64,000 bases of DNA, taken from contig CAWGIG010000001.1 of assembly GCA_963822595.1 (NCBI GenBank), positions 1,251,096 to 1,315,095 of the forward strand. The letters are read 5' to 3'. Positions 51,612 to 61,226 of this stretch are shown here, piece after piece. Made by a program: the position numbers and the translations under genes. This DNA is from CAVRUH01 sp963822595. Lineage in GTDB: Bacteria; Chlamydiota; Chlamydiia; Chlamydiales; Waddliaceae. Every line of letters starts with the position of its first letter. Within the stretch, counting starts at the first letter, position 1. The notes below the pieces were generated by a model. That model saw only the letters and a program-made list of their open reading frames with translations. It was not told the DNA's origin and made no database searches.

Positions 51612-53483
51612 ATGTCTGTTGCAATTTGGATTGGTCTCTTTTCACCGCTGATTGGATTTCTAATCTTACTATTTTCTTCCCATGTCATCAGCCGTCGATT
51701 AACAGGAATTATAGCTTGCGCGACTGTTCTACTCTCTTTTCTTAGCTTTGCAGCAATTTTAGATATATATACAATGTCGCCGGCACAGCCTGGGGCCTAC
51801 ACATTATTCTCATGGATTCCCGTACCGGGTATCAATGCTGACTTTTCCCTTGAACTTGATGCCTTATCTATTCTTATGAGCCTTCTTATTTCGGGAATAG
51901 GTTTTTTAATCCATGTGTATTCCACAGGATACATGGAACATGAAGAAGACTATGCTCGTTATTTCGCTTGCTTAAACCTTTTTGTATTTTCGATGCTCCT
52001 TCTCGTTCTTGCTAAAAACCTTCTCCTTTTATTTGTGGGTTGGGAAGGGGTAGGTTTAGCTTCTTATCTGTTGATCGGATTTTGGTACCATCGTCCTGCA
52101 GCTGCTCAGGCAGCCACAAAAGCATTTGTAGTGAACCGTATCGGAGATTTCGGATTCCTTTTAGCTCTTCTGTTAACCTTTCAAATTTTCGGTACAGGGG
52201 ATATCGTAGAAATCAGTGCTCGAGCGACCAAAGAACTTGCCTTAGGTGGAACTTTAGTCACCGTGTTAACACTACTCTTCTTTTGTGGATCGATTGGTAA
52301 ATCAGCGCAGATTCCATTGCATGTGTGGCTTCCAGATGCAATGGAAGGTCCGACACCGGTTTCCGCTCTTATCCATGCCGCGACAATGGTGACTGCCGGA
52401 GTATACTTAGTTGTCCGCCTTCATCCAATATTCATTCTCGCTCCTGAAACGCTCAACGTCATCGGAACTATAGGTATCGTTACATCTTTATTTGCATCCA
52501 TCTGCGCTATAGGACAAACCGATTTAAAACGTGTCCTCGCCTATTCAACAGTCAGTCAGCTAGGATTAATGTTCCTTGCCTGCAGCGTCGGCGCCTTCTA
52601 TGCAGCAATGTTCCATTTAACAACGCATGCTTTTGTTAAAGCTCTTCTCTTCTTGTCGGCCGGTAACGTTGTTCATATGATGAACGGATCGACAAATATG
52701 GAAAAAATGGGAGGCTTAAGAAAAAAATTACCTAAAACACATGCTCTCTTTCTCCTTGGTGTTTTAGCTATGTCGGGGATACCTCCGCTCTCAGCATTTT
52801 TTAGTAAGGATCTTATTTTAGAACTCGAGCACGTTGCCGGATTCGAAACATTTTTCTATATCGGAGTGATCATTTCAGTCTTAACGGCATTCTACTTAAC
52901 ACGTGCGTACTGTTTGACATTTTTGGGAAATCCGCGCATCGAAGAAAAAATATTAAAAGTTGTCCACGAAGCTCCTGCGATCATGTTAATACCCGTTACC
53001 ATATTATCATTACTTGCAGCTTTCGGAGGATTCTTAGGATTCCATTGCGATAGCTTGCCTGTGCTTGAAGTATTCTTATCAGAGCTTGGACTAACAGGCG
53101 CAGAAAAAGAGTTATCCACAAGTTGTGTTTTCTCTATTGATTTAGTGATAGCCATTTTAGCCGGATTTGTGGGAGTCTTTACTGCGCTTATTTTATACAA
53201 GCGCTACTTACCTGCACTCGTAAAGCCGTTGCCTGTTTTGAAAAATGGATTTTATATCGACCAGTTCTACGAGGCAGTTATTGTAAATCCATTGAAGGGA
53301 CTTGCTAATATAATTGCTGATTTTACAGAACCCAAGATTTTTGATGGAATGATTAGTGCGGCAACGGGTGTGACGCAGGTAGGCGCCAAAACTTTGCAAC
53401 ATTTTCAAAGTGGACAAATCCGCTCCTATGTTGCCTGGATGGTCATTGGAATGGCCCTAATGATTGTCTATTTTATTATTTAA
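51612..53483 (+). CDS. nuoL: NADH-quinone oxidoreductase subunit L
   Basis: The 623-residue antiporter-like subunit has the key glutamate in VGWEGVGLASYLLIGFW and the lysine in KSAQIPLHVWLPDAMEGPT. A long C-terminal extension corresponds to the lateral helix and ends in a transmembrane segment (MVIGMALMIVYFII). It is a distal proton-pumping unit. Confidence 0.97.
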   Translation: MSVAIWIGLFSPLIGFLILLFSSHVISRRLTGIIACATVLLSFLSFAAILDIYTMSPAQPGAYTLFSWIPVPGINADFSLELDALSILMSLLISGIGFLIHVYSTGYMEHEEDYARYFACLNLFVFSMLLLVLAKNLLLLFVGWEGVGLASYLLIGFWYHRPAAAQAATKAFVVNRIGDFGFLLALLLTFQIFGTGDIVEISARATKELALGGTLVTVLTLLFFCGSIGKSAQIPLHVWLPDAMEGPTPVSALIHAATMVTAGVYLVVRLHPIFILAPETLNVIGTIGIVTSLFASICAIGQTDLKRVLAYSTVSQLGLMFLACSVGAFYAAMFHLTTHAFVKALLFLSAGNVVHMMNGSTNMEKMGGLRKKLPKTHALFLLGVLAMSGIPPLSAFFSKDLILELEHVAGFETFFYIGVIISVLTAFYLTRAYCLTFLGNPRIEEKILKVVHEAPAIMLIPVTILSLLAAFGGFLGFHCDSLPVLEVFLSELGLTGAEKELSTSCVFSIDLVIAILAGFVGVFTALILYKRYLPALVKPLPVLKNGFYIDQFYEAVIVNPLKGLANIIADFTEPKIFDGMISAATGVTQVGAKTLQHFQSGQIRSYVAWMVIGMALMIVYFII

Positions 53484-53492
53484 GGAGTATTT

Positions 53493-54929
53493 ATGCCAAT
53501 TTTAATGTTATTTTTGATTCCGATTCTGAGCTCCCTCATTCCCTTTCTATTTACTAAAAATTCGACGATCCACATGCAGCGCATTTCCTTTTTATTGAGC
53601 CTAATTCCTTTTTTCATGTTGATATCAGGGCAAACGGAATGGATTAATTCCCAAATAAATTACCCTTGGTTTCCTGTACTTTCCATCGAATTTCATCTGG
53701 GCATTGACGCCTTGTCGCTTATCTTTCTTTATTTAACCGCCATAATTATTCCCATTAGTATTTTAGCGATCGATAGCGAAAAATTGCTTTCCGCAAATGC
53801 CTTTTATGGATTCATCTTATTGCTGCAAGGACTGCTGATTGGATTCTTCACCGCCCGAGATCTAGCATTGTTCACCATATTCTGGGAAGCTATGTTATTA
53901 CCCATTTATTTTATTATCAATTTATGGGGAGGCGAAGACAGAAAGTTTGCTTCACTTAAATTTTTGATATACATGATTGCAGGTTCTTTCTTGATGGTAG
54001 CTGCAACCTTAGCCTTGTATTTTGCAACAGCAACAATCACAGGTTCCTATTCATTTAACTTTGATATTATTTCAAAATTTGCAGCCGGTACCCCCCATGC
54101 TTCTTTAATTTGCGCCATATTTTTTCTGGCATTCGCTGTGAAAACGCCCTTATTTCCATTTCATGCATGGTTGCCGGATACTTACTATCAAGCGCCCCCA
54201 GCCGGTACAATTCTTCTATCCGCCCTCCTTTCAAAGGCAGGTATTTACGGATTCCTTCGTATTGGCTTAGGATTTTTTCCAACTCTCACACAAGAATGGA
54301 GTCCTTTATTACTAAGTCTTTCGATTGCCGGGGTTCTTTACGGAGGTCTTGCTGCTTGGCGACAAAACGATTACAAACGTCTTCTTGCCTATTCAAGCTT
54401 TTCACACGTCAACTTTATCCTGGCAGGAATTTTTGTTGTGAGCCAAACAGCTAACTCAGGAGCCATTCTGCAGTCATTCAACCACGGGGTGACTATAACC
54501 GGCTTATTTTTAGTTGCCGCTTGGTTAGAAGAGAGAATAGGGTCTACTTCAATTGGGAAAGTCGGTGGCCTCGCAAGATTTATGCCGAATTTATGCTGGC
54601 TGACACTATTTTTTGTTTTATCTTCAGTAGCCTTGCCCGGAACAAACACTTTCGTCGGGGAAATTATGATTCTCTTGGGCTTATTCCAATACAATGCATG
54701 GGCAGCAACCTTCTTAGCGTTGTCAATTATTCTTTCTGCCATTTATATGCTTCGATGGATGCAAAAAGTATACTTTGAAGAACCTAGCCTTTTCCAAGAC
54801 AGATGGAGAGATATTGGTTGGAAAGATCTAGTCATTTCCCTTCCATTGATTATCCTGGTTTTATGGATTGGCGTCTATCCAGCAACATTGTTAAAAATTA
54901 TTAATCTAGCGCTTCTGGAGTACCCCTAA
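53493..54929 (+). CDS. nuoM: NADH-quinone oxidoreductase subunit M
   Basis: The 478-residue antiporter-like subunit shows FWEAMLLPIYFII (conserved glutamate) and AFAVKTPLFPFHAWLPD (conserved lysine). AAGGAG lies just before the ATG. It overlaps nuoN by one base (TAATG). Confidence 0.97.
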   Translation: MPILMLFLIPILSSLIPFLFTKNSTIHMQRISFLLSLIPFFMLISGQTEWINSQINYPWFPVLSIEFHLGIDALSLIFLYLTAIIIPISILAIDSEKLLSANAFYGFILLLQGLLIGFFTARDLALFTIFWEAMLLPIYFIINLWGGEDRKFASLKFLIYMIAGSFLMVAATLALYFATATITGSYSFNFDIISKFAAGTPHASLICAIFFLAFAVKTPLFPFHAWLPDTYYQAPPAGTILLSALLSKAGIYGFLRIGLGFFPTLTQEWSPLLLSLSIAGVLYGGLAAWRQNDYKRLLAYSSFSHVNFILAGIFVVSQTANSGAILQSFNHGVTITGLFLVAAWLEERIGSTSIGKVGGLARFMPNLCWLTLFFVLSSVALPGTNTFVGEIMILLGLFQYNAWAATFLALSIILSAIYMLRWMQKVYFEEPSLFQDRWRDIGWKDLVISLPLIILVLWIGVYPATLLKIINLALLEYP

Positions 54930-56365
54930 TGGATATAACATTATTACTTGTCGATTACGCTGCTTTAAGTCCTCTTCTTATATTGCTTGGCGGTGCCCTT
55001 CTTTTGCTTATTCTTGAAAGTATCAGCGAGGACGTTGCTAAAAAGTTCGGATCTGCGACAACCTTAATATTGATTGCCGCGGCTTTTTACGCTGCCTATG
55101 CCGCACCGGAAAGTCATAGCCCCCTCCTTACTCCTTGGATTCGATTCGATGCTCTTGCTCGATTTTTTAACTTATTGTTCTTAGGAATTGGTTTTGCGAC
55201 TGCCCTTTTATCTATTCCCTTTTTCAACAGATTTAAAGCAACTCAAGGAGAATATTATTTTCTCTTATTTTCTGCGCTTTTTGGATTGCTCCTCATAGGA
55301 TCCGCCGCTGATTTTCTAACTATTTTTCTCGGACTAGAAACTCTTTCGATCTCTCTTTATATACTCTGCGGGTATATAAAATATTGGGAGAAATCTCATG
55401 AGTCGGCAATGAAATACTTTCTCTTAGGATCCATTTCCGCTGCCTTTTTTCTGTATGGCGTTGCCTTCATCTACGGAGCTATCGGAACCACACGATTGGA
55501 TATGCTTATGCAGGGATATCATCAGCTGCAAAGTGATCCCGACAAGACTTTATTCTTTACAGGGATTGCTTTATTGACGCTTGGATTGGCTTTTAAAGCT
55601 GCTATTGTTCCTTTTCAAGTATGGGCTCCTGACGTATATGATGGAGCACCCAATCCCGTGACGGCCTTTATGGCAGTAGGAACAAAAGCCGGAGCTTTTG
55701 CGGCCTTTGTGCGCGTGTTTATGGATGCGATACCTCAGTTCGATCCTCTTTGGAATGAGGGAATAGCGATTTTAGCCTATCCTACGTTGATTTATGCGAA
55801 TATTGTTGCGATGAGACAAGTGCAATTGAGAAGGTTTTTTGCCTATTCAGGAATATCTCATGCCGGCTTTTTGCTGATACCTTTAGCTGTAGGAACGCCT
55901 GAGGCCCTATCGGCGCTCTTGTTTTATCTTGTGGTGTATGCTCTTGGAACATTTGGATCTTTTGCCGTCCTTTCGTATATGGATACCCGCAGCAATGGAG
56001 TGATGTTTCATGATTTACATGGACTTTTTCGTAGGTCGCCCTATCTTGCCGCTATATTTTCCGTCTGCTTATTGACATTAGCCGGCATACCGCCGACGGT
56101 TGGATTTTTCGCAAAGTTCTTTTTATTTAAGGTGGCTTATCAAGCAGGATATATCGGACTTGTTGTAGTGGGATTGGCTACGACGATTTTTTCGGCCTTT
56201 TATTATTTGAGAATTATTGCACTTATGTTATCAAAGGAACCGGCAGAACATGAGGAATATCAGACATCGTGGCCAGCCGCTACAGTAGGTTTTATTTCCT
56301 TAGCTGGGATCATAGCCTTCTCGTGTTATCCTGATTTGCTTTTTAATCTTATAAAAAAAACATAG
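54929..56365 (+). CDS. nuoN: NADH-quinone oxidoreductase subunit N
   Basis: The 478-residue antiporter-like subunit shows FLGLETLSISLYILCGY and LGLAFKAAIVPFQVWAPD, the equivalents of the NuoL/M key residues. It is the last canonical nuo gene. With it, all 14 subunits are present in order A-N. Confidence 0.97.
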   Translation: MDITLLLVDYAALSPLLILLGGALLLLILESISEDVAKKFGSATTLILIAAAFYAAYAAPESHSPLLTPWIRFDALARFFNLLFLGIGFATALLSIPFFNRFKATQGEYYFLLFSALFGLLLIGSAADFLTIFLGLETLSISLYILCGYIKYWEKSHESAMKYFLLGSISAAFFLYGVAFIYGAIGTTRLDMLMQGYHQLQSDPDKTLFFTGIALLTLGLAFKAAIVPFQVWAPDVYDGAPNPVTAFMAVGTKAGAFAAFVRVFMDAIPQFDPLWNEGIAILAYPTLIYANIVAMRQVQLRRFFAYSGISHAGFLLIPLAVGTPEALSALLFYLVVYALGTFGSFAVLSYMDTRSNGVMFHDLHGLFRRSPYLAAIFSVCLLTLAGIPPTVGFFAKFFLFKVAYQAGYIGLVVVGLATTIFSAFYYLRIIALMLSKEPAEHEEYQTSWPAATVGFISLAGIIAFSCYPDLLFNLIKKT

Positions 56366-56371
56366 GCAAAC

Positions 56372-57487
56372 ATGAATATTCAACTTTTTGATAAGACAAA
56401 CATTGCAGATCTTCCGTGGCCCAATACCTTACAAGGGCTCAAAGCCAAAAAGTTTTTGACTCCTTTGATGGTCGATGGCGTTAACAAATACATCGACAAT
56501 ATTAACACCGATCTTCGGGCATTATTAATTGATGATGTGGTCCTTCCAATAACTATTAGCGAAGCCAATGAAAGCAGTTCTTTAGCCTGTTCGCCTTATG
56601 CCCATTATATTAGTTATTCTGGTGATAAACTCCCAAGGAAAGCCCGTTTTTTCCTAGGTATGGGCATTAAATTATTGGGAACAATCCTCAAGCTTGGAAA
56701 GGTGAATAAAGTTGTCATGGTGAATAATTGGCTTATCTCAACCAATCTATATCCCAAGCTGAGCCAGGAACAGGTTGAAATGATAAAAAGTTTCTTAACT
56801 CGAACTTTTCCGGATCATACCCTTATATTCCGCTCGATTAATGATTATCAGTTACCGGAACTTTCGAGTACGTTGAAAAAAAAGAAATTTGATTTTATTC
56901 CAGGACGCATTGTGTTTTTTACTAAGAGTACCGATGACAAGGCGTTTTCATCTAGAATGTTTAAAAGTGACCTTTCCGTTTTAAAAAACAGTCCTTATGA
57001 AATTGTGAACTTGTATGCTGAAGATGCAGAACGCGCTGAGGATCTTTATCACAAACTTAATATTGAAAAGCACTCGAAGATCAATACGCAGTACAATTCT
57101 CGGTTTATCGAATTAGCCATTCGAAACAAGTTACTCGTTTTTAAAGGGCTCAAAAAAGAAGGGAAATTGGATGCTGTCATTGGTTATTTTTCTCAAGATA
57201 ACGTCATGACATCTCCATTTTTTGGTTATGACACCTCTTTGCCGTCTAATGTGGGTCTTTATAGACAACTTTCTACAATATTACTTCAGGAAGCCAAGAA
57301 AGCGGGGATGAGTTTGAATCATAGCGCCGGCGCCGGAAGTTACAAAAAACTACGTCGCGCCGAGCCTGCCGTAGAATACAATGCAGTGTACTTCAAACAT
57401 CTTCCCTTACATCGAAGATTCCCTTGGAAAGTCCTAAAGTTCGGCATGGACACCATCGGCATCAAATTCATGCAAAAACTTTCTTAA
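56372..57487 (+). CDS. GNAT-like acyltransferase of uncertain role
   Basis: The 371-residue protein starts six bases after nuoN, so it is probably co-transcribed with the complex I genes. The C-terminal half resembles GNAT/FemAB-type acyltransferases: a GYDTSLPSNVGLYRQLS segment, then LNHSAGAGSYKKLRRAEPAV and a basic end. The N-terminal half (~180 residues) has one hydrophobic stretch (ARFFLGMGIKLLGTILKLG) and no clear motif. There is no evidence that it is a complex I factor. Confidence 0.6.
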   Translation: MNIQLFDKTNIADLPWPNTLQGLKAKKFLTPLMVDGVNKYIDNINTDLRALLIDDVVLPITISEANESSSLACSPYAHYISYSGDKLPRKARFFLGMGIKLLGTILKLGKVNKVVMVNNWLISTNLYPKLSQEQVEMIKSFLTRTFPDHTLIFRSINDYQLPELSSTLKKKKFDFIPGRIVFFTKSTDDKAFSSRMFKSDLSVLKNSPYEIVNLYAEDAERAEDLYHKLNIEKHSKINTQYNSRFIELAIRNKLLVFKGLKKEGKLDAVIGYFSQDNVMTSPFFGYDTSLPSNVGLYRQLSTILLQEAKKAGMSLNHSAGAGSYKKLRRAEPAVEYNAVYFKHLPLHRRFPWKVLKFGMDTIGIKFMQKLS

Positions 57488-57492
57488 GGGAC

Positions 57493-58107
57493 CTAATACC
57501 GTGGATCTCTTTCAGCTCCTCGATTACAGTAATCTAGGTATTCATTATAGAATTTCATTTGGCTTTTCAGGCCTAGTTTATTTTGACTTTGCTTTTTTAG
57601 AATTTGCCATAGAAATCGGGAATTTTTTCCTTCTCTACCCAAAGTATTCATAGCAATCCAATATTCTTTTGTATTCCCAACATCACCCCAAGTAGAATAT
57701 CTTAGATGTTTATAAGGATGTTTGTAATTATAGTATTCTGGCTCAGGAAAATCACATTGTGAAATTGCAAAGTGTAAAGAATTCGAATTCCCTAAATGTA
57801 CAAGTCTAACAATTTTTTCCGATGTCAAATCAAGATTAGCACCTTGCTTTATAGCTAAAACAGCCTCATTTAGGTTATTGATTTTCAATGCTTTATAATA
57901 TTTCGTGTTGTAGAAATAAATACATATACCAAGAGTAAAAATAATTTTAGCTACGTAGATGATTTTTTCAATTTTCGTTCGTTCGATCTTTTCAAATGCC
58001 AGACCTTTTGGGTCGACAATACCAAGATATGTTTGAATTTTATTAACAACACCGTCTGGTAAAGCAAAATTGCTTGATTCTAATAATATTTGTAGTCTAC
58101 AGTCCAT
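57493..58107 (-). CDS. Ankyrin-like membrane protein with F-box-like N-terminus
   Basis: The 204-residue protein begins with a possible half F-box (FALPDGVVNKIQTYLG). One transmembrane segment follows (IIYVAKIIFTLGICIYFY, ~50-67), then one or two ankyrin-like units (NNLNEAVLAIKQGANLDL and GNSNSLHFAISQ). The remainder is polar. Ankyrin and F-box modules are typical of host-interaction proteins, but both are weak here. It converges on the GNAT-like gene with six bases between stops. Confidence 0.5.
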   Translation of the reverse strand: MDCRLQILLESSNFALPDGVVNKIQTYLGIVDPKGLAFEKIERTKIEKIIYVAKIIFTLGICIYFYNTKYYKALKINNLNEAVLAIKQGANLDLTSEKIVRLVHLGNSNSLHFAISQCDFPEPEYYNYKHPYKHLRYSTWGDVGNTKEYWIAMNTLGREGKNSRFLWQILKKQSQNKLGLKSQMKFYNEYLDYCNRGAERDPRY

Positions 58108-58189
58108 ATTATGAATAACTAGTTTTTAAATTAATAATACTACAAATTGTGTTTTATGAAAATTAAAAATGATTTTTTTATAGTAATTT

Positions 58190-58380
58190 AACAGTCTTCG
58201 GTTGCCGCGCTCCCTACGGCAGGAGGTCTCGCTTCGCTCAATGTCATCAACTTAAAAAATAGTTTATTATTTCATGAGGGCTGAAAGCCGGCCTTTTGAT
58301 AGCCCAGGCAGAGCAAAGCGAAGGCCTGGGTTGACGTCGATAAAAAAAGTCAGAGCCCTGGAAGGGGCGACTCATTTCGG
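58190..58380. repeat. GC-rich intergenic repeat remnants
   Basis: The 58108-58385 gap has no gene. Its GC-rich half contains GGCTGAAAGCCGGCC, AGCCCAGGCAGAGC...GGCCTGGGTTGACG and GCCCTGGAAGGGGCGACTCA, each partly self-complementary. As I recall, 'agcccagg...cctgggtt' and 'ccctgaaggggcga' tracts are scattered in many planctomycete and verrucomicrobial genomes. No matching copy occurs elsewhere in this window. It may also help terminate the minus-strand flavoprotein gene. Confidence 0.5.
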
Positions 58381-58385
58381 TGAAA

Positions 58386-59606
58386 TTATCTTAACCCGGA
58401 TTTACCGGCAATCCAGCCGGTGGTCCAGGCGTTTTGGAAGTTGAATCCTCCTGTGACAGCGTCAATATCAATCACTTCTCCGGCAAAATAAAGACCAGGG
58501 CATAGGCGACTTTCCATAGTCTTGAAATCAATTTCTGAGCGAGTTACCCCACCACAAGTCACAAATTCTTCCTTGTGCGTCGTCTTCCCATGCATCTTAT
58601 AGATGTCCGTCTTTAGTTTCTCGCAGAACTTGAAATAGTCCTTTTTACTGATATCCAGGATTTTTTTGTCTTCAGGAATTCCTTGTAATTCCACAAACTT
58701 CTTCCATAGATTTTTGGGAAGGCCAAATAGATTATTCTTCGAAAATTGCTGCTGCGGTTGTGTTTTCTTTAAAGATTCAAAAGCATTAAGAATTTCTTCT
58801 CTAGAAACATTCGAAATCCAATCAATGCAAATTTCCGTTTGATAATTCTTTTCATGAAGAAATTCCGCTCCCCAAGCTGAGAGTTTAAGCGCTGCAGGCC
58901 CGCTAAATCCCCAATGGGTGATCAGCAATGGCCCTTTTTGTTTAAGGTTGGCTCCAACAATGCTTACCGTGGCATTTTGTACGGCAATCCCCGATAAATC
59001 GATGAGTGAAAAGTTCGGAATATTAAAAGTAAATAACGATGGTATCGGCTTCTGAATTGTGTGTCCAAATGCTTTTGCTAAATCATGTCCATGAGCTCCG
59101 CTTCCGGTTGCAAGGATTACTGCATCGCAAGGGAAAGTTTCGCCCTTGTCTAATTTAATGAGAAATTGGTCACCCTCTTTCGTGATGGTCTCGATGAATT
59201 GTCTGGTCTGAATTTCAACGCCGAGCTTTTTGCATTCAGAAAGGAGGCAGTTTATAATCGATTCTGAGTTATCAGTGATAGGAAACATCCTGCCATCGGC
59301 TTCTGTTTTTAATGTCACCCCTCTTGATTCGAACCATTCAACGGTGTCTTTGGGTTGAAAACGTGTAAACGGACCGATGAGTTCTTTGCTTCCGCGTGGG
59401 TAGTTTTGCGCTAGGACTCGAGGATCAAAGCAGGCATGAGTGACATTGCATCTTCCGCCACCGGAGATGCGTACTTTGACAAGCAAATTCGCGGTTCTTT
59501 CCCAAATGCTGACCATAGCTTCGGGATCGGCTTCTTTAGCGGCTAAAGCGGCAAAAAATCCCGCAGCTCCGCCACCAATAATATAGACTTTGCGTTGTTT
59601 ATTCAT
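58386..59606 (-). CDS. HI0933/BaiN-family FAD-dependent oxidoreductase
   Basis: The 406-residue flavoprotein has an N-terminal FAD-binding fold (VYIIGGGAAGFFAALAAKEA), the family motif KVRISGGGRCNVTHACFDP, DGRMFPITDNS, and the C-terminal FAGEVIDIDAVTGGFNFQNA that closes the FAD site. It is a cytosolic enzyme of unknown physiological substrate. Its TAA/TAG-bounded frame and position suggest a single gene, separated from the upstream carbonic anhydrase by a hairpin. Confidence 0.92.
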   Translation of the reverse strand: MNKQRKVYIIGGGAAGFFAALAAKEADPEAMVSIWERTANLLVKVRISGGGRCNVTHACFDPRVLAQNYPRGSKELIGPFTRFQPKDTVEWFESRGVTLKTEADGRMFPITDNSESIINCLLSECKKLGVEIQTRQFIETITKEGDQFLIKLDKGETFPCDAVILATGSGAHGHDLAKAFGHTIQKPIPSLFTFNIPNFSLIDLSGIAVQNATVSIVGANLKQKGPLLITHWGFSGPAALKLSAWGAEFLHEKNYQTEICIDWISNVSREEILNAFESLKKTQPQQQFSKNNLFGLPKNLWKKFVELQGIPEDKKILDISKKDYFKFCEKLKTDIYKMHGKTTHKEEFVTCGGVTRSEIDFKTMESRLCPGLYFAGEVIDIDAVTGGFNFQNAWTTGWIAGKSGLR

Positions 59607-59652
59607 GCAAAGATTATAAACTAATAAAAAGTATTTTTCTAGTAGGAATTTT

Positions 59653-59680
59653 GGAGCGACTCACTATTCCGAGCCGCTCC
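59653..59680 (-). terminator. Hairpin downstream of the carbonic anhydrase gene
   Basis: GGAGCGACTC (59653-59662) and GAGCCGCTCC (59671-59680) form a 10-bp stem with one mismatch and an 8-nt loop. It lies just past the carbonic anhydrase stop. No T-run follows on the minus strand, so termination is only plausible. Confidence 0.4.
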
Positions 59681-59688
59681 GGAATGGT

Positions 59689-60333
59689 TTATTCGGCTTT
59701 TAAAATTTCAACATTTCCGTCAGTGAAATGATAGTAGGCTCCGATGATATCTAACTTGCCTTCCTTGATAAGCCCGGCATAAGCATCAGATTTTCTTAGA
59801 AGATCGACTTGATATCTTACATTCTTTTTGACAGCTTCCTCAAGGGAATTCCCTTTTATTCCCTTTATCGCTGTTTCAACTAACTTCCCCACTGCCGGTA
59901 CATCATCGGCTTGATGATTCAACACGGCATCCACAGCACCGCATCTTTCATGTCCAAGGACAACCACCAAACAGGAACCGTTGTGGTAAACAGAGTATTT
60001 AATGCTGTCCATCTCTGTGGCGCCAACCACATTCCCTGCGACGCGAACGACGAATAGATCGCCAAGACCTTGGTCAAAAATGATTTCGGGAGGAATCCTA
60101 GAGTCGGAACAGCCCAAAATAACTGCAAAGGGTTTCTGTTTAGCTGCAAGAGACAAACGGCGATCGGTGGTGCGATCGGGACATATCGATTTATCGCTCA
60201 TGAATCGTTCATTGCCTTCCTTGAGTTTGTCAAATGCTTCTTTTGGAGATTTGATTTGCTCCAAGGAGTAGATTGGTTGACTAGCCACTAGAAATAGCAA
60301 AATAATACTGGCACGCATTGAAAAAGTACCCAT
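59689..60333 (-). CDS. Exported beta-class carbonic anhydrase
   Basis: The 214-residue protein has the beta-CA zinc ligands: VILGCSDSRIPPE (Cys and Asp) and VVLGHERCGAV (His and Cys), plus FVVRVAGNVVG. A signal peptide covers the first ~24 residues (RASIILLFLVASQPIYS), placing it in the periplasm. Most beta-CAs are cytosolic, though exported ones occur. The start could be the ATG at 60333 or the one at 60318; neither has a clear ribosome site. It is the last bacterial gene before the scaffold changes character. Confidence 0.92.
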   Translation of the reverse strand: MGTFSMRASIILLFLVASQPIYSLEQIKSPKEAFDKLKEGNERFMSDKSICPDRTTDRRLSLAAKQKPFAVILGCSDSRIPPEIIFDQGLGDLFVVRVAGNVVGATEMDSIKYSVYHNGSCLVVVLGHERCGAVDAVLNHQADDVPAVGKLVETAIKGIKGNSLEEAVKKNVRYQVDLLRKSDAYAGLIKEGKLDIIGAYYHFTDGNVEILKAE

Positions 60334-60533
60334 AAAAGCGATTTAAATTCCAAATTTGCGCCTCATTTGGGAGATTGTGGAAACATTGGCAAGCAATCGA
60401 AGTTATCAAAATGAGCAGGAGTTGAGGTTGGGGCAGTTGAGGTCGTTTTCTGAAAAGTGCCGCAGTGCTACAGTGCCGCAATAATGCTGGCCAACAGAGC
60501 CGTTTTTCCAAAAAAATTAAAATTAATTATTAT
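60334..60533. other. Bacterial flank up to the probable junction
   Basis: No gene is visible. Two short imperfect direct repeats occur: GTTGAGGTTGGGGCAGTTGAGG and GTGCCGCAGTGCTACAGTGCCGC. An A/T-only tract at about 60,515-60,540 follows. The carbonic anhydrase promoter should lie here. The exact change from bacterial to plant sequence cannot be placed by eye. Confidence 0.4.
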
Positions 60534-60651
60534 TTTATTCCTCCTCCAAAAATTTAGATGCCTTCCGGGCTGCCCCGCCAGGCCCTCTTGACGTTTAAGG
60601 GTTAATGGCCAAGGAGATTACCTATTCTTTAATTAATCTGAAGCTCTTAAC

Positions 60652-61226
60652 CCCTAAATGCCTAGAGCCCTCTCCAAATTTGGCAGTTTTGCAAAGATGC
60701 ATTATAAAATGCAACCTAGAGGGATATTTTGAACTTGATATATGAATAAAAGTTGTACATTATGAATTTTAGATTCTATCCATACGGTTAGATCTATGAT
60801 TGCTATTACCAATAATTTTGTATAAAATTTGAAACATGAAATTCAAAATTATTTTGTAATTCAATTACGAATAAGATATTGACAATCTACGGATGAAATT
60901 TTTTGTGATTGGTTGAAATGTAATACTCTAAGTGTAGTGATTTTTGGAGATTTTTTGGTTGCTTAATTTTATGAGTTGACTTTTTTTAGAGCACTTTTAC
61001 ATTGAAATCTTCAAAATTTTGGGTGAATCACTACAACATGAAATGAGGCATAAAAATTTCACAAATCATCCCCTTTCTAATCGGATCACATATGCATGAA
61101 GCTAACTTCCCATAGAATCTACAGTAAAAATTCCACACTGCAAAAAGTGCATGACGGATGAGAAATTATGGATGAAATCTGTACATCGTCCAAAAAATGG
61201 ACGCTCAGGCAGTTAGGGGTTAATTC
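60652..61226. repeat. Possible small non-autonomous transposon or degenerate inverted repeat
   Basis: TTAACCCCTAAATGCCTAGAG near 60652 is the near reverse complement of CTCAGGCAGTTAGGGGTTAA near 61207-61226. A further GCCCTCTTGA/TCAAGAGGGC pair lies just outside (60585 and 61229). The ~530-bp interior is AT-rich and non-coding, as in miniature inverted-repeat elements. No target duplication was identified. Confidence 0.35.
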
